Program-made: the position numbers and the translations under genes
Assembly: GCA_027488735.1 (NCBI GenBank)
Contig: JAIYBB010000005.1
Coordinates: 124,001-188,000 of the forward strand
Source: Comamonadaceae bacterium
GTDB lineage: Bacteria; Pseudomonadota; Gammaproteobacteria; Burkholderiales; Burkholderiaceae_C
DNA length: 64,000 bases
Direction: 5' to 3'
Shown here: one piece after another, positions 49,444-61,790 of the stretch
Layout: each line of letters opens with the position of its first letter
Position numbering within the stretch: the first letter of the stretch is position 1
Notes under the pieces: generated by a model
What the model was told of the DNA's origin: nothing
Seen by the model: only the letters and a program-made list of their open reading frames with translations
Database searches by the model: none

Positions 49444-49751
49444 CCCGAGTGAATGCATTGTTGTTGTTGGCGGTCATGTGCAGCGCGTTGTACTTGGTGC
49501 GCACACAGTACGAATCGCGGCGGCTTTATACCGAGTTGTACCGGGCCAAATCCCAAGCACAGCGCTTGGAAAACGAATACGACCGACTAGACATTGAAAG
49601 AGGCGCACAAGCCACGCCGTTGCGGGTGGAAAAGCTGGCCCATGAGCAACTCAATATGCGGACCATCACCCCGGCTATCACCCAATATGCCACCCCCGGC
49701 AATGCCCCTCTGGAAAGCGCAGCGGCAGCGGTGCAAAAGGAACAACCTTGA
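49440..49751 (+). CDS. ftsL: FtsL, cell division protein
   Basis: A 103-residue bitopic protein: [24 protein letters not shown] is a membrane helix followed by a coiled coil ([27 protein letters not shown]) and [18 protein letters not shown], the conserved end. It joins FtsB and FtsQ in the divisome. Its start overlaps rsmH, and its stop overlaps the TTG start of ftsI. Confidence 0.9.
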   Translation: MTRVNALLLLAVMCSALYLVRTQYESRRLYTELYRAKSQAQRLENEYDRLDIERGAQATPLRVEKLAHEQLNMRTITPAITQYATPGNAPLESAAAAVQKEQP

Positions 49752-51484
49752 GCAGTCGCAGCGTTCAATATTCCACCAACCCATTGCTGGCCAGCAAGAC
49801 GCCTATTTGGCGTAGCCAGTTCATCGTCGCTTGTATCGCGCTGGGTTTTATCGGCTTGGTGTTGCGTGCGGTGTATGTGCAAGTGGTGGGCAACGCATTT
49901 TTCATCAAGCAAGGAACAGTCAGGTTCGAGCGTCAACTCGATATCCCAGCCAACCGTGGCCGCATCCTGGACCGCAACGGTTTGATACTGGCTTCCAGTG
50001 TGCCCATGCCCAGCATCTGGGCCAGTCCGGAAGAAATGCAAGCCACTGCCTCACAACTGAAGAACTTGTCGCAGTTGTTGGACATGCCATTGTCAGAGCT
50101 GCAAAAGAAAACCAGTGATGCCCGCCGCAAACATGTCTGGTTGCGTCGACAGGTTGATGAAAACACGGGCAAAAAAATCAAAGAGTTAGGCATCCATGGC
50201 ATCTACACCACCATGGAATACAAGCGCATGTACCCACAAGGGGAGGCAGCCGCGCATGTGGTGGGCTTCACCAATATAGAGAACACTGGACAAGAAGGCG
50301 TTGAGTTGACATTCAACACGCACTTGGGCGGAAAAAACGGCACCCGCCGTGTGATCAAAAATGGTCAAGGGCATGTGGTCGAAGGCATTGGCGACTTGGT
50401 TCCGCCGATTGAAGGCAAAGATTTACAACTCAGCATTGACAGCAAGGTGCAGTACTTTGCCTACCAGCGCCTGCGTGAGGCCGTGTTGCAAAACAAAGCC
50501 GCAGCAGGCAGCGTCGTGGTGCTTGACGCCCAAAGCGGTGATGTGCTGGCATTGGCCAACTATCCCAGCTACATGCCTGACAAGCGCAGCAATTTGAGCG
50601 GCGCGCAATTGCGTAACCGCGCCTTGACCGACACCTTCGAGCCGGGCTCCACCATGAAGCCCTTGATCGTTGGTCTGGCCATGGAAAAAGGCTTGGTCAA
50701 ACCTGAAACGGTGATTGACACCGCGCCTGGCAAGGTCAGTATGTACGGCATGACCGTCTCTGATGCCCATCCACACGGCACGCTGAGTGTGTCTGAGGTG
50801 ATCCAAAAATCCAGCAATATCGGCACAGTCAAAATCGCCATGAAGATGCCTGCCAAAGACATGTGGGAGATGTATACCCAAGTCGGTTTTGGGCAAAAGC
50901 CTCAGGTACCTTTCCCGGGTGCTGTGGCCGGACGCTTGCGTCCGTACAAAAACTGGCGACCGATGGAACAAGCCACCATGAGCTATGGCTATGGCTTGTC
51001 CACCAGTTTGTTTCAATTGGCGCAGGCCTACACCATGCTCGCGCGTGACGGCGAAATGGCGCCTGTCAGTTTGCTCAAATACCAAGACAAGGTCAGCGGC
51101 GTGCGTGTCATGTCAGCCAAACACGCTGCACAAGTACGCACCATGTTGCATATGGTGACCGGTCCTGGTGGCACTGCACCTAAAGCGCAGACCATGGGTT
51201 ATTCGGTTGGTGGCAAAACCGGAACCGCGCACAAGCTCGATGGAAAAAAATACGCCGAGAAAAAATACCGAGGATTTTTTGTGGGCATGGCACCCATTGA
51301 CAATCCCCGTATCGTCGTGGCGGTGATGATTGATGAACCCACCGGCGGCTTTTATTTTGGCGGCGATGTTGCCGCGCCAGTGTTTAGCCAGACCGTGCAA
51401 CAAACATTGCGCATGCTTGAAGTGCAACCCGATATGGCGGTCAAACCGCAAGTGGTTGCCAAAGCCGAGCCGGAGTCATTTTGA
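49748..51484 (+). CDS. ftsI: FtsI (PBP3), septal peptidoglycan transpeptidase
   Basis: A 578-residue class B penicillin-binding protein. The start is TTG 49748 (TTGA overlap with ftsL). One N-terminal helix (FIVACIALGFIGLVLRAVYV), the pedestal with RGRILDRNG, then the transpeptidase with FEPGSTMKPLIV (SxxK serine), QKSSNIGT (SxN) and VGGKTGTAHK (KTG). It cross-links septal peptidoglycan during division. It overlaps murE by one base. Confidence 0.96.
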   Translation: MSSRSVQYSTNPLLASKTPIWRSQFIVACIALGFIGLVLRAVYVQVVGNAFFIKQGTVRFERQLDIPANRGRILDRNGLILASSVPMPSIWASPEEMQATASQLKNLSQLLDMPLSELQKKTSDARRKHVWLRRQVDENTGKKIKELGIHGIYTTMEYKRMYPQGEAAAHVVGFTNIENTGQEGVELTFNTHLGGKNGTRRVIKNGQGHVVEGIGDLVPPIEGKDLQLSIDSKVQYFAYQRLREAVLQNKAAAGSVVVLDAQSGDVLALANYPSYMPDKRSNLSGAQLRNRALTDTFEPGSTMKPLIVGLAMEKGLVKPETVIDTAPGKVSMYGMTVSDAHPHGTLSVSEVIQKSSNIGTVKIAMKMPAKDMWEMYTQVGFGQKPQVPFPGAVAGRLRPYKNWRPMEQATMSYGYGLSTSLFQLAQAYTMLARDGEMAPVSLLKYQDKVSGVRVMSAKHAAQVRTMLHMVTGPGGTAPKAQTMGYSVGGKTGTAHKLDGKKYAEKKYRGFFVGMAPIDNPRIVVAVMIDEPTGGFYFGGDVAAPVFSQTVQQTLRMLEVQPDMAVKPQVVAKAEPESF

Positions 51485-52977
51485 TGCAGCAAATGCACAG
51501 CCCTGAACAGGCGGCCATGTGGCTGCGTCTGCGCGTGCGAGCACAACTGCAGTCAGACAGTCGACGCGTGCAAACGGGCGATGGATTTTTTGCTTGGACC
51601 GGCCAACACACGGATGCCAGACACCATGTGGTGCAAGCGTTGCAGCAAGGTGCCAGCGCCTGCGTGGTGGAGGCGGATGGCTTGGAGGCATTTGAGGCGC
51701 TCAACGATTTGGGTTTGCATGATGCGCCCATCGTCAGCTACCAAGGTTTGAAAGCTGCCAGCGGTGCGATCGCTGATGCATATTTCGACCAACCCAGCAA
51801 ACAACTGCAACTGATGGCAGTCACCGGCACCAATGGCAAAACTTCAACGGCTTGGTGGTTGGCGCAAGCACTCACCCGATTGGGGCAGCGTTGTACCGTG
51901 GTCGGCACCTTGGGATTGGGTGAGCCAGGGCAAATGCACAGCACCGGTTTGACCACACCAGACCCATTGCAATTGCAAACGCAGTTACGCCGCTGGGTCA
52001 ACGATGGCGTGCAGGCCTGCGCCATAGAAGCCTCGTCCATTGGCTTGATCGAGCAGCGTTTAAATGGTTGCCATATCCGCACCGCCGTGTTCACCAATTT
52101 CACGCAAGACCATCTGGACTATCACGGCACTATGCAAGCCTATTGGCAGGCCAAGCAAAGTTTGTTCGAGTGGCCGGGTTTGGCTGCTGCGGTTATCAAC
52201 TCGGATGATCCCAAAGGGCAAGCCTTGTGCGAACTACTGGCGGGTACGCCAGTTCAAGTGTGGACGGTGTCCATGCATTCCGCACAAGCCAATGTGTACG
52301 CGCGTCATGTGCGAACCACTGCACAAGGCATGGCGTTTGATGTGGTCTGTGGTGAGCAAAGCCAAAGCGTTTCAAGCCAATGCTTGGGTGAATTCAATGT
52401 GATGAATTTGTTGGGTGTGATAGCGGTGTTGTGCCAGGCGGGTCACAGTTTGTCGGCGGTTGTAGATGCCTGTCATCTATTGGAACCCGTGCCAGGGCGC
52501 ATGCAAACCTGGGCCCACGAAGGAACACCTGCGGTGGTGGTGGATTACGCCCATACACCGGACGCAGTAGCCAAGGCGTTGCAAGCATTGCGCCCGTGGG
52601 CGCATGCGCGTGGCGGACGTTTGCATTGCGTACTGGGCAGTGGCGGCGACCGCGACAGCAGCAAACGCGCACCCATGGCCCGCAGTGCTGAAGCCCATGC
52701 CGATCTGGTGTGCTTGACCAGCGATAACCCGCGCAGCGAAGACCCGCAACATATCGTGCAGCAAATGCTTGCAGGCATGGAGCAACCCACCAACGCGGTT
52801 CAGCAACTAGACCGCGCCAAAGCCATTGCCGACAGCATTGCGCAGGCGCAAGCCGCAGATGTGGTGTTGGTGGCTGGCAAGGGCCATGAAACCTACCAAG
52901 AAGTCAATGGTCAAAAACTGCCGTTTTCTGACAGCGACCATGTGGTGCTGGCCTTGCAACGATGGGGGCATGCATGA
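51484..52977 (+). CDS. murE: UDP-MurNAc-tripeptide synthetase
   Basis: A 497-residue Mur ligase. ATG 51484 is preferred to the TTG three bases upstream. Motifs: VTGTNGKTSTAWWLAQAL (ATP), TTPDPL, and TSDNPRSEDP, the DNPR motif of meso-diaminopimelate-adding enzymes. It adds meso-DAP to UDP-MurNAc-Ala-Glu. It overlaps murF by four bases. Confidence 0.95.
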   Translation: MQQMHSPEQAAMWLRLRVRAQLQSDSRRVQTGDGFFAWTGQHTDARHHVVQALQQGASACVVEADGLEAFEALNDLGLHDAPIVSYQGLKAASGAIADAYFDQPSKQLQLMAVTGTNGKTSTAWWLAQALTRLGQRCTVVGTLGLGEPGQMHSTGLTTPDPLQLQTQLRRWVNDGVQACAIEASSIGLIEQRLNGCHIRTAVFTNFTQDHLDYHGTMQAYWQAKQSLFEWPGLAAAVINSDDPKGQALCELLAGTPVQVWTVSMHSAQANVYARHVRTTAQGMAFDVVCGEQSQSVSSQCLGEFNVMNLLGVIAVLCQAGHSLSAVVDACHLLEPVPGRMQTWAHEGTPAVVVDYAHTPDAVAKALQALRPWAHARGGRLHCVLGSGGDRDSSKRAPMARSAEAHADLVCLTSDNPRSEDPQHIVQQMLAGMEQPTNAVQQLDRAKAIADSIAQAQAADVVLVAGKGHETYQEVNGQKLPFSDSDHVVLALQRWGHA

Positions 52978-54392
52978 GCGAACCTTCCATGCAACTCACG
53001 CTGGCACAAATGCACCAATGGTTGCCAGGCAGTCGCCTCGTTGGCGATGCCCAACTGACGGTGGACAGGGTGCACACCGACAGCCGTAGCGTTCAAGCCA
53101 ACGATGTTTTTGTGGCATTGCAAGGCGACACATTCGATGCCCATGATTTTTTACCCAGCTTGCCTGCCGCAGGTGTCAAAGTGGCGATTGCGCGTCATGG
53201 TTTGGCAGCTGCCGGCATGGCCGGTATTGAAGTTGATGACACCTTATGGGCTCTGCAAACCTTGGCCAAAGCTTGGCGGGCACAGTTCGACATTCCATTG
53301 ATTGCAGTGACGGGCAGTAACGGTAAAACCACCGTGACGCAAATGCTCGCTTCCATATTGCATGCATGGCAATCTGCCGATGCATTGGCGACCCAAGGCA
53401 ATTTCAACAACCATATTGGTGTGCCGTTGACGCTGTTGCGTTTGCGCGCTCACCATCGTATCGCGGTGTTGGAGTTGGGCATGAACCACCCCGGCGAAAT
53501 GGCGCAATTGGCGGACTGTGCAGCGCCTACCGAGGCGCTGGTCAATAACGCCCAGCGCGAGCACCAGGAATTCATGCATAGCGTGCAAGCGGTGGCCGAA
53601 GAAAACGGGTCCGTGATTCAACATTTGCCTGCCCATGGCACGGCGGTGTTTCCCGCCACGGATGCTTACCAATCACTGTGGCGCAGTTATGCGGCAGACA
53701 GACGCGTCATAGATTTTGGCCACCCCAGTGCAGCCGTGCATGTGTTGCATGCCGACGCTTCAAGCAGCGGGTGGCAGTTGCAAATACACACCCCGGCGGG
53801 ACCGATCCACACCCGTCTGGCGTTGCCTGGACAACACAATGTGCACAACGCCATGGCCGCTGTGTCAGCAGCACTGGCCGCTGGTGTACCCACGCATGCC
53901 ATCGCCCAAGGCTTGTCGCAGTTTCAACCGGTCAGCGGCCGTTCGCAGCTCAGCATTTTGCAACGGGGCGAACGCAGTGTTTGTTTGATTGACGACACCT
54001 ATAACGCCAATCCTGATTCTGTGCGTGCGGCCATTGATGTTTTGGCGCAATCTGCCGCGCCGCGCTTGCTGGTACTTGGCGACATGGGTGAAGTTGGCAC
54101 ACAAGGGGCATCTTTTCATGCCGAGGCAGGTTCATATGCGCACTTCCACCATATCGATCATGTGCTGACATTGGGTGAACTGAGTGCGCACGCCGCCAGC
54201 GCCTGTCCGAACGCGGTGCATTGCCACAGCATCGAAGAATTACAAAACAAGGTGGCGCAATTGCTGCCTGAACTTGGCACGGTTTTGGTCAAGGGTTCAC
54301 GCTTTATGCGCATGGAGCGCGTGGTCCAAGCCTTGCACAACGCCAACACACTGGCGGCGACACAGCCCCACAAGGAGGCTTCATGCTACTGA
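52974..54392 (+). CDS. murF: UDP-MurNAc-pentapeptide synthetase
   Basis: A 472-residue Mur ligase. ATG 52974 overlaps the murE stop; an ATG 12 bases upstream is less likely. [18 protein letters not shown] is the ATP site; [15 protein letters not shown] and [15 protein letters not shown] are MurF-type motifs. It adds D-Ala-D-Ala to the precursor. It overlaps mraY by 10 bases, with the AGGAGG of mraY in its last codons. Confidence 0.95.
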   Translation: MSEPSMQLTLAQMHQWLPGSRLVGDAQLTVDRVHTDSRSVQANDVFVALQGDTFDAHDFLPSLPAAGVKVAIARHGLAAAGMAGIEVDDTLWALQTLAKAWRAQFDIPLIAVTGSNGKTTVTQMLASILHAWQSADALATQGNFNNHIGVPLTLLRLRAHHRIAVLELGMNHPGEMAQLADCAAPTEALVNNAQREHQEFMHSVQAVAEENGSVIQHLPAHGTAVFPATDAYQSLWRSYAADRRVIDFGHPSAAVHVLHADASSSGWQLQIHTPAGPIHTRLALPGQHNVHNAMAAVSAALAAGVPTHAIAQGLSQFQPVSGRSQLSILQRGERSVCLIDDTYNANPDSVRAAIDVLAQSAAPRLLVLGDMGEVGTQGASFHAEAGSYAHFHHIDHVLTLGELSAHAASACPNAVHCHSIEELQNKVAQLLPELGTVLVKGSRFMRMERVVQALHNANTLAATQPHKEASCY

Positions 54393-55561
54393 CCCTGGCC
54401 CAATGGCTACAAGCGTATTCACCCGACTATGGGTTTTTGCGGGTATTCCAATATTTGACATTCCGCGCCGTTATGGCGGCTGTCACCGCCTTGCTGATCG
54501 GATTGTTAGCAGGGCCGGCGGTCATTCGAAAACTGACCGAATTCAAAATCGGCCAACCGATTCGGGGCTATGGTGTGCAGTCCCACCTCAGCAAAGCCGG
54601 AACACCCACCATGGGCGGTGTATTGGTATTGTTGGCAATCTGTTTGTCAACTTTGTTGTGGGTCGATTTATCCAACCGCTTCGTGTGGGTTGTTTTGTCA
54701 GTGACCTTGGGTTTCGGCGCCATCGGTTGGGTAGACGATTGGCGCAAGGTGGTCAACAAAGACCCCGAGGGCATGCGCTCGGGTGAAAAATACCTGTGGC
54801 AATCGGTGATTGGTTTGCTGGCCGCTTTATATTTGGTCTTCAGCATTTCAGAGGTCAGCAATGTGCGCGTGCTCGAATTGTTCTACAGCTGGGTGCGTTC
54901 TGGGTTTGATGTGAGTTTGCCTCCCCAAGCGGGTTTGTTGTTGCCCTTCTTCAAAGAAGTCAGCTATCCGCTGGGCGTGTTGGGATTTGTCATCCTCACC
55001 TATTTGGTGATCGTGGGTTCTAGCAATGCGGTCAATTTAACCGATGGTCTGGACGGACTGGCGATCATGCCGGTGGTGATGGTGGGTTCGGCCTTGGGCG
55101 TTTTCGCGTATGTGGTCGGCAGCTCGGTGTATTCCAAATATTTGTTCTTCCCCCACATACCCGGTGCCGGGGAATTGCTCATTTTTTGCGCAGCTATTGC
55201 GGGCGCAGGCTTGGCTTTTTTATGGTTCAACACACATCCTGCACAAGTCTTCATGGGGGACGTGGGCGCTTTGGGTTTGGGTGCAGCCTTGGGCACGATT
55301 GCCGTTATCGTGCGCCAAGAAATAGTGCTTGCCATCATGGGTGGTATTTTTGTGGCGGAGGCCTTGTCGGTCATGCTGCAAGTCAGTTATTTCAAATACA
55401 CCAAACGCAAATACGGTGAAGGCCGACGTATTTTGAAGATGGCGCCTTTGCACCACCATTTTGAAAAATCCGGGTGGAAGGAAACACAGGTGGTGGTTCG
55501 TTTTTGGATCATCACCATGTTGCTGTGCTTGGTGGGTTTGTCCACATTGAAGTTGCGCTGA
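54383..55561 (+). CDS. mraY: phospho-MurNAc-pentapeptide translocase
   Basis: A 392-residue membrane enzyme with about ten helices. [17 protein letters not shown]-like [28 protein letters not shown] and the late [11 protein letters not shown] are the Asp and His active-site segments of MraY. It transfers phospho-MurNAc-pentapeptide to undecaprenyl phosphate, making lipid I. A good AAGGAGG stands before ATG 54383. murD follows two bases after its stop. Confidence 0.97.
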   Translation: MLLTLAQWLQAYSPDYGFLRVFQYLTFRAVMAAVTALLIGLLAGPAVIRKLTEFKIGQPIRGYGVQSHLSKAGTPTMGGVLVLLAICLSTLLWVDLSNRFVWVVLSVTLGFGAIGWVDDWRKVVNKDPEGMRSGEKYLWQSVIGLLAALYLVFSISEVSNVRVLELFYSWVRSGFDVSLPPQAGLLLPFFKEVSYPLGVLGFVILTYLVIVGSSNAVNLTDGLDGLAIMPVVMVGSALGVFAYVVGSSVYSKYLFFPHIPGAGELLIFCAAIAGAGLAFLWFNTHPAQVFMGDVGALGLGAALGTIAVIVRQEIVLAIMGGIFVAEALSVMLQVSYFKYTKRKYGEGRRILKMAPLHHHFEKSGWKETQVVVRFWIITMLLCLVGLSTLKLR

Positions 55562-55563
55562 CC

Positions 55564-57060
55564 ATGGAATTATTGAAAGACCAACATATTTTGATCCTGG
55601 GACTGGGTGAATCCGGCCTGGCCATGGTGCGTTGGTGTTTGCGTCAAGCCGCCCGGGTGACTGTGGTGGATAACCGTGCCCAGCCTCCCGGGCTGGCGCA
55701 ATTGCAGGCAGAGCATCCCAACGCAAGCTTTGTCCAAGATGCATTCCACGCAGAGTTGGTGCAGGGCAATGACATCCGTGCGGTTTTCAAAAGCCCGGGT
55801 TTATCTCCCGTCGAAGTGGCGGGTGTGTGGCAGGCTGCACTTGCCAAGGGTCTGTGGTGTGGCACCGAACTCAGTTTGTTTGCCCATGCGTTGACGCATT
55901 TGAAAAACAGTGAGCCTGCGTACAACCCGGCGGTGTTGGCCATCACCGGCACCAATGGCAAAACCACGGTGACAAGGCTCACGGGTTTGCTGTTAGAGCG
56001 TGCAGGCAAGCGCGTGGCAGTCGCTGGCAATATTGGCCCCACATTGCTCGATACATTGAGTCACACCTTGGACAACTTGCCTGAGGCGTGGGTGCTGGAG
56101 TTGTCCAGCTTTCAATTGGACGGGGTTGATCACTTCGAACCGAGCGCCGCATGCGTGCTCAATTTAACGCAAGACCACTTGGATTGGCATGGCGACATGG
56201 CGGCCTATGGATCAGCCAAAGCGCGCATATATGGGCAGCAAGCGGTGGGCGTGCTGCCGCGACAAGATGCCGCAGTGATGGCTTTGTGGCCAGCAGACAG
56301 CGGACGAAAAAAAGACCTGCCCCGCAGTCGTGTTCAATTCGGTGCAGACCTGCCGCAACACCCGGGTGACTTTGGCATGGCGACAGAAAACGGCATGCGT
56401 TGGTTGGTGCGAGCCATGCCTTTAGAAGACAGTGAAAGTAAACGTCACCGTGTGTCCGATGAAGCTTTGCACATACAACGCTTGATGCCTGCGGATGCCT
56501 TGCGCATACGCGGCGAGCACAATGCGCTCAACGCTTTGGCTGCCTTGGCATTGGCAGGCACTTGCTGCACCTCCTTGGCACCCATGCTGCATGGCTTGCG
56601 CGAATACAGTGGCGAACCGCACCGTTTGTCATCAGTGGCGGTCATCAACGGTATCGAATTTATCGACGACAGCAAGGGCACGAATGTCGGCGCCACGGTG
56701 GCGGCTGTCAACAGCCTGGGTGCTGACCGTCAACTGATCGTGATATTGGGTGGCGATGGCAAAGGTCAGGATTTCTCCCGATTGGGCGATCCGCTCAAAC
56801 GCCACGCCCGCGCTGTGGTGCTGATAGGGCGCGACGCACGGTTGTTGGAAGAAGCATTGCAGGTGTATGGACTCAACATGCACCACGCCACTGGCATGCA
56901 GCACGCGGTAGACACTGCCGTGCAATTGGCGCATACCGCTGACGCGGTGCTGCTGTCGCCGGCCTGTGCCAGCATGGACATGTACACCAACTATGTCGCC
57001 AGGGCAAAAGCATTCAGCGATGCTGTGCAGCAAGTTGCCATGCTCGAGGGCCAGCCATGA
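55564..57060 (+). CDS. murD: UDP-MurNAc-L-alanine-D-glutamate ligase
   Basis: A 498-residue protein. ATG 55564 is chosen because it starts [20 protein letters not shown]; longer frames only run back into mra[19 protein letters not shown] is the ATP site and [26 protein letters not shown] and [12 protein letters not shown] follow. It adds D-Glu to UDP-MurNAc-Ala. An insertion of ~40 residues (near [17 protein letters not shown]) makes it longer than E. coli MurD, as in related betaproteobacteria. It overlaps ftsW (ATGA). Confidence 0.94.
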   Translation: MELLKDQHILILGLGESGLAMVRWCLRQAARVTVVDNRAQPPGLAQLQAEHPNASFVQDAFHAELVQGNDIRAVFKSPGLSPVEVAGVWQAALAKGLWCGTELSLFAHALTHLKNSEPAYNPAVLAITGTNGKTTVTRLTGLLLERAGKRVAVAGNIGPTLLDTLSHTLDNLPEAWVLELSSFQLDGVDHFEPSAACVLNLTQDHLDWHGDMAAYGSAKARIYGQQAVGVLPRQDAAVMALWPADSGRKKDLPRSRVQFGADLPQHPGDFGMATENGMRWLVRAMPLEDSESKRHRVSDEALHIQRLMPADALRIRGEHNALNALAALALAGTCCTSLAPMLHGLREYSGEPHRLSSVAVINGIEFIDDSKGTNVGATVAAVNSLGADRQLIVILGGDGKGQDFSRLGDPLKRHARAVVLIGRDARLLEEALQVYGLNMHHATGMQHAVDTAVQLAHTADAVLLSPACASMDMYTNYVARAKAFSDAVQQVAMLEGQP

Positions 57061-58325
57061 GCACTGAAAGCATCAGCATGGGCGAACGCATTGGTCGTTG
57101 GTTTGGCAATCCACCCAGAGAAGGTGTGGATGCCTTGCCCGTGCGTGTCCATGGCCGCGAATTTGCAAGAACAGGTGCTGCCCCTGGCAGCATCAAAGGA
57201 TTCGATCAACCCCTGATATGGGCCATCGCAGGCTTATTGATGTGGGGCTTGGTCATGGTGTATTCAGCATCCATTGCATTGAATGACAACGCCCCTACCA
57301 GCCATGTTTGGCATGCCCAATATTTAGCCCGTCATGCATTGTCAGTATTTATTGGTTTTGTGGTGGCGCTATTGGTGTTTCAAGTGCCGATGGAGCGTTG
57401 GGAAAAAGCCGCGCCTTGGGTATTCATTCTGTCCATCGTGTTGTTGATTCTGGTGCTGCTGCCATTCATTGGCAAAAGCGTTAACGGGGCGCGACGTTGG
57501 ATAAGTTTTGGTTTCATCAATTTTCAGCCCTCTGAATTGGCCAAATTGGGCACGCTTTTGTATGCAGCCAATTACATGGTGCGCAAGATGGATGTGAAGG
57601 AAAAGTTCTTTGCAGCGGTCACGCCTATGGCGGTGGCTATCGCCATCGTCGGCTCATTGCTATTGGCAGAACCGGACATGGGTGCGTTTTTGGTGATTGC
57701 CGTCATCGCCATGGGCATCTTGTTTTTGGGGGGCGTCAATGCCCGTATGTTTATTGTGATCACGGGTATTTTGTTGACTGCCTTTGCCTTGATGATTGCT
57801 TTGTCACCATGGCGGCGCGAGCGAATTTTTGCTTATCTCGACCCCTTTGGCGCAGAACATGCATTGGGCAAAGGGTTTCAGTTGTCACATTCATTGATCG
57901 CCTTTGGGCGAGGTGAAATTTTTGGCGTGGGACTCGGTGGAAGTGTTGAAAAACTGCATTGGTTACCCGAGGCGCACACCGATTTTTTACTCGCTGTGTT
58001 GGGTGAGGAATTCGGCTTAGTAGGTGTGGTCATCGTGATCGGTGTCTTCATGTGGTTGACACGCCGCATCATGTTCATCGGTCGCCAAGCGATCGCCATG
58101 GACCGTGTGTTCTCGGGCTTGGTAGCCCAGGGCGTGGGTGTGTGGATCGGCTTTCAGGCATTCATCAACATGGGGGTGAACCTCGGTGCTTTGCCGACCA
58201 AAGGCTTGACCTTGCCACTGATGAGTTTTGGCGGCTCGGCCATTTTGATGAATCTGGTGGCATTGGCCATTGTTTTTCGGGTGGATTATGAAAACCGTCT
58301 CATGATGCATGGAGGACGCGTATGA
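57057..58325 (+). CDS. ftsW: FtsW, septal peptidoglycan polymerase of the SEDS family
   Basis: A 422-residue SEDS protein with about ten helices after a ~60-residue cytosolic N-terminus. [37 protein letters not shown] and [15 protein letters not shown] hold the conserved charged residues, and [15 protein letters not shown] is the SEDS signature. It polymerises glycan strands with FtsI at the septum. It overlaps murD and murG by four bases each. Confidence 0.95.
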   Translation: MSTESISMGERIGRWFGNPPREGVDALPVRVHGREFARTGAAPGSIKGFDQPLIWAIAGLLMWGLVMVYSASIALNDNAPTSHVWHAQYLARHALSVFIGFVVALLVFQVPMERWEKAAPWVFILSIVLLILVLLPFIGKSVNGARRWISFGFINFQPSELAKLGTLLYAANYMVRKMDVKEKFFAAVTPMAVAIAIVGSLLLAEPDMGAFLVIAVIAMGILFLGGVNARMFIVITGILLTAFALMIALSPWRRERIFAYLDPFGAEHALGKGFQLSHSLIAFGRGEIFGVGLGGSVEKLHWLPEAHTDFLLAVLGEEFGLVGVVIVIGVFMWLTRRIMFIGRQAIAMDRVFSGLVAQGVGVWIGFQAFINMGVNLGALPTKGLTLPLMSFGGSAILMNLVALAIVFRVDYENRLMMHGGRV

Positions 58326-59389
58326 ACACCCGCACAGCGTTGGTCATGGCCGGCGGCACAGGGGGGCATATCTTCCCGGGTTTGGCCGTGGCTGAGTTGT
58401 TGCGTGAGCGTGGTTGGCAAGTGCATTGGCTGGGCGCACCGGCCCCGAGCATGGAAAGCGAATTGGTTCCACCCAAAGGCTTTGCCTTTGAAGCGGTCAG
58501 TTTCGGTGGTGTGCGCGGCAAAGGTCTGATCACGCTGGCTTTGTTGCCGATGCGGCTGTTGCATGCGTTTTGGCAAAGCTGGAGAGTGGTGCGGCGCTTG
58601 AAACCCGATGTACTGATTGGTCTGGGTGGCTACATCAGTTTTCCTGGCGGCATGATGGGGGTGTTGAGTGGCAAGCCGTTGGTACTGCATGAGCAAAACG
58701 CAGTCGCGGGTCTGGCCAATAAAGTCATGGTCCATGTGGCAGACCGTGTGTTGTCCACGTTCCCCGGTGTGTTGCCTCGCACCCAATGGGTTGGCAATCC
58801 GCTGCGCCAAGCATTCACAGCGCAAGCTGCTCCTGTCGAACGGTTTTCCACGCGGCAAGGGTCCTTGCGTGTGCTGGTAGTGGGCGGCAGTTTGGGCGCG
58901 CAATATTTAAACAGCACGGTGCCGCAAGCATTGGCATTGATTCCAGCGCAGCATCGGCCCTGTGTGATTCACCAAGGCGGAAATAAACATCTGGCGCAAC
59001 TGCAAACCAATTACCAACAGGCGGGTGTAGAGGCTGAATTGGTGTCGTTCATCGATGACACAGCAACAGCTTTTGCCCAAGCCGATCTGGTCATTTGCCG
59101 CGCTGGTGCAAGCACTGTCAGTGAAATCGCTGCAGTTGGTGCAGCGGCATTGTTTGTGCCTTTTGCCCATGCCGTCGATGACCACCAAACCGTCAATGCA
59201 CAATTTTTGGTGCAACACAACGCCGCTTGGTTGATGCAACAAACCGACTTGAGTGCGCGCATATTGGCTGATTTCCTGCAAGGCATGACACGTGCGCAGT
59301 TGCTTGAAATGGCGAACCGTGCCTATGGTTTGCGCAAAATCACTGCCACCCAAGAAGTGGTTGCTGCATGCGAAGAGGTGACCGCATGA
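58322..59389 (+). CDS. murG: MurG, lipid II-forming GlcNAc transferase
   Basis: A 355-residue GT-B fold enzyme. [20 protein letters not shown] is the N-terminal glycine loop, [13 protein letters not shown] follows, and [22 protein letters not shown] is the UDP-GlcNAc-binding C-terminal segment. It turns lipid I into lipid II at the inner membrane. It starts and ends in four-base overlaps with ftsW and murC. Confidence 0.96.
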   Translation: MNTRTALVMAGGTGGHIFPGLAVAELLRERGWQVHWLGAPAPSMESELVPPKGFAFEAVSFGGVRGKGLITLALLPMRLLHAFWQSWRVVRRLKPDVLIGLGGYISFPGGMMGVLSGKPLVLHEQNAVAGLANKVMVHVADRVLSTFPGVLPRTQWVGNPLRQAFTAQAAPVERFSTRQGSLRVLVVGGSLGAQYLNSTVPQALALIPAQHRPCVIHQGGNKHLAQLQTNYQQAGVEAELVSFIDDTATAFAQADLVICRAGASTVSEIAAVGAAALFVPFAHAVDDHQTVNAQFLVQHNAAWLMQQTDLSARILADFLQGMTRAQLLEMANRAYGLRKITATQEVVAACEEVTA

Positions 59390-60819
59390 AACACGCCATT
59401 CGCCATGTGCATTTTGTCGGTATCGGTGGTGCAGGCATGAGCGGCATTGCAGAAATTTTGCATAACCTTGGCTATACCGTCAGTGGCACAGACATCACGG
59501 ACAGTCCGGTGTTGCGTCGATTGCAAGCCATGGGTATTCAAACGCGCGTCGGGCATGCCGAACAACATATCAGTGGCGCAGATGCGGTCGTGACTTCTAC
59601 AGCGGTACACGCCGATAACCCTGAGGTGGTGGCGGCGCATCGCAAATGGATTCCCGTGGTGCCGCGCGCAGTCATGTTGGCCGAGCTCATGCGCTTAAAA
59701 CAAGGCATAGCCATTGCAGGAACCCATGGCAAAACCACCACCACCAGTTTGGTCGCCAGTGTGTTGGCGCAAGCCGGCTTAGACCCTACCTTCGTGATTG
59801 GTGGGCGCTTGATCAGCGCTGGAGCAAACGCCAAACTCGGCTCTGGTGAATACATCGTGGTGGAGGCTGACGAATCTGATGCGTCCTTCTTGAACCTGAA
59901 CCCCATCATGTCGGTGGTCACCAATATTGATGCGGACCACATGGAAACATACGGCCATGACTTTGGCCGTTTAAAGCAAGCGTTCATCGAGTTTTTGCAC
60001 CGCATGCCGTTTTATGGCGCGGCAGTCTTGTGTGCCGATGACCCGGTGTTGCAAAGTATTTTTTCCGAGGTGTCGCGCCCCATCACCAGTTATGGTTTGT
60101 CAGAAAACGCACAGGTGCGTGCACATGATGTGCGGGCTGACGGATCACGTATGTGCTTTCGTGTCACTCGCAGCAACGGCATCACCTTGCCGGATTTGGA
60201 CATTGTGTTGAACCTGCCGGGCGTGCATAACGTACGCAATGCCTTGGCGGCTGTCTCCATTGCGGTTGAATTGAATTTGCCAGACGACGCGGTTGTCAAA
60301 GCGTTGGCTGATTTCAAAGGGGTGGGTCGTCGGTTCCAAAACCATGGCGACATACCTGCACGCGGCGGTGGCCAGTACACCTTGATAGAAGACTATGGCC
60401 ACCATCCGGTGGAACTCGCGGCCACGATCGAAGCCGCACGAGGTGCATTTCCAGGCCGCAGATTGGTGCTGGCGTTTCAACCACATCGTTACACCCGCAC
60501 CCGAGATTGCTTTGAAGATTTTGTACAAGTGCTGCGCTTGGCCGATGTGGTCTGGTTGACCGAGGTCTACGCCGCCGGTGAAGCGCCGATTGCAGCGGCC
60601 GATGGCCGTGCCTTGGCACATGCATTGCGTGTCGTCGGTCAACAGGCCTTGGTGTTTGCCCAGGATATATCGCAACTAGAGTCGCTGGTGCAAGAGCAAG
60701 CACAGGACGGTGACGTGGTGATGTGCATGGGTGCCGGATCTATCGGTCAGTTGCCCGTGCGTTTGGTGGCCCATGCCAGTGGCAACGATAAGCCAGGTTT
60801 GAGGGTGGTGAGGACATGA
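59386..60819 (+). CDS. murC: UDP-N-acetylmuramate-L-alanine ligase
   Basis: A 477-residue Mur ligase. ATG 59386 ([20 protein letters not shown]) is preferred over an in-frame start inside mur[30 protein letters not shown] is the ATP site, and [18 protein letters not shown] the family motif. It joins L-Ala to UDP-MurNAc, the first of the stem amino acids. It overlaps ddlB by four bases. Confidence 0.96.
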   Translation: MKHAIRHVHFVGIGGAGMSGIAEILHNLGYTVSGTDITDSPVLRRLQAMGIQTRVGHAEQHISGADAVVTSTAVHADNPEVVAAHRKWIPVVPRAVMLAELMRLKQGIAIAGTHGKTTTTSLVASVLAQAGLDPTFVIGGRLISAGANAKLGSGEYIVVEADESDASFLNLNPIMSVVTNIDADHMETYGHDFGRLKQAFIEFLHRMPFYGAAVLCADDPVLQSIFSEVSRPITSYGLSENAQVRAHDVRADGSRMCFRVTRSNGITLPDLDIVLNLPGVHNVRNALAAVSIAVELNLPDDAVVKALADFKGVGRRFQNHGDIPARGGGQYTLIEDYGHHPVELAATIEAARGAFPGRRLVLAFQPHRYTRTRDCFEDFVQVLRLADVVWLTEVYAAGEAPIAAADGRALAHALRVVGQQALVFAQDISQLESLVQEQAQDGDVVMCMGAGSIGQLPVRLVAHASGNDKPGLRVVRT

Positions 60820-61790
60820 TGGGATTTGACAAACGCAAAGCGCGCGTCGCCGTGTTGATGGGCGGGCATTCCGCCGAGCGCGAAGTATCTTTGATGTCTG
60901 GCAACGGTGTGTTGCAGGCGTTGTTGTCAAAAGGCATAGATGCTGTGGCATTTGATCCAGCACAGACACCATGGTTGGCTTTGCGCGAGCAAGGCATCAC
61001 CCATGCATTCATTGCATTGCATGGCAGACATGGTGAAGACGGCACCGTTCAAGGGGCGCTGGAGTTGATGGGTATTCCTTATACCGGCTCCGGGGTCATG
61101 GCATCTGCGATCGCCATGGACAAGCACATGACCAAACGCATTTGGCTGGCCGAAGGCTTGTCTACCCCTGCAAGCATTTGGCTAACACCTGCACAGCAAA
61201 CCCCACAAGCCTTGACAGCCATTCCTCAGCAACTGGGTTTGCCCCTGATTGTCAAACCACCGCATGAAGGATCTTCTATTGGTGTCAGCAAGGTCAGCCA
61301 CAGCGATCAATTGTTGGCAGCCATTGCAGTGGCCAAGCAATCCGACCCTTATGTGATGTGTGAAGCTTTTATTCAGGGCGAAGAAGTCACCTGTCCCGTG
61401 TTGGGCGAGGCCGACAACGCCTTTGCATTGCCGGTGGTCAGAATCGCAGCGCCGGATGGTGCATACGACTACCAGAATAAATACTTCACAGACGCTGTGG
61501 CCTACCACTGCCCGAGTGGATTGCCAAAAGAAGAAGAGCAAGCCATTCAAGCCATGAGCGTGGCTGCGTACCGTGCACTTGGATGTCGTGGTTGGGGCCG
61601 TGCAGATGTGATGATCCGTGCCAGCGACCGCCAACCCTTTCTGCTGGAAATGAACACCAGCCCCGGCATGACCAGCCACTCCTTGGTGCCTATGTCTGCC
61701 AAGGCGGCTGGTATGGCATATGCTGATTTGTGTGTTCGCTTGCTAGAAGATGCACGGCTTGATTCGACCATGGGGGCATCGCACGCATGA
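60816..61790 (+). CDS. ddlB: D-alanine-D-alanine ligase
   Basis: A 324-residue ATP-grasp enzyme. [22 protein letters not shown] at the start, [14 protein letters not shown], and [34 protein letters not shown] supply the metal and substrate sites. It makes the D-Ala-D-Ala used by MurF. Location between murC and ftsQ marks it as DdlB. It overlaps both neighbours by four bases. Confidence 0.96.
   Translation: MMGFDKRKARVAVLMGGHSAEREVSLMSGNGVLQALLSKGIDAVAFDPAQTPWLALREQGITHAFIALHGRHGEDGTVQGALELMGIPYTGSGVMASAIAMDKHMTKRIWLAEGLSTPASIWLTPAQQTPQALTAIPQQLGLPLIVKPPHEGSSIGVSKVSHSDQLLAAIAVAKQSDPYVMCEAFIQGEEVTCPVLGEADNAFALPVVRIAAPDGAYDYQNKYFTDAVAYHCPSGLPKEEEQAIQAMSVAAYRALGCRGWGRADVMIRASDRQPFLLEMNTSPGMTSHSLVPMSAKAAGMAYADLCVRLLEDARLDSTMGASHA

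Noticed and set aside
49748..49800. Frameshift between ftsL and ftsI because no ATG begins ftsI
   Set aside because: TTG 49748 overlaps the ftsL stop in the same way as other starts of the cluster, and the frame is continuous and complete.
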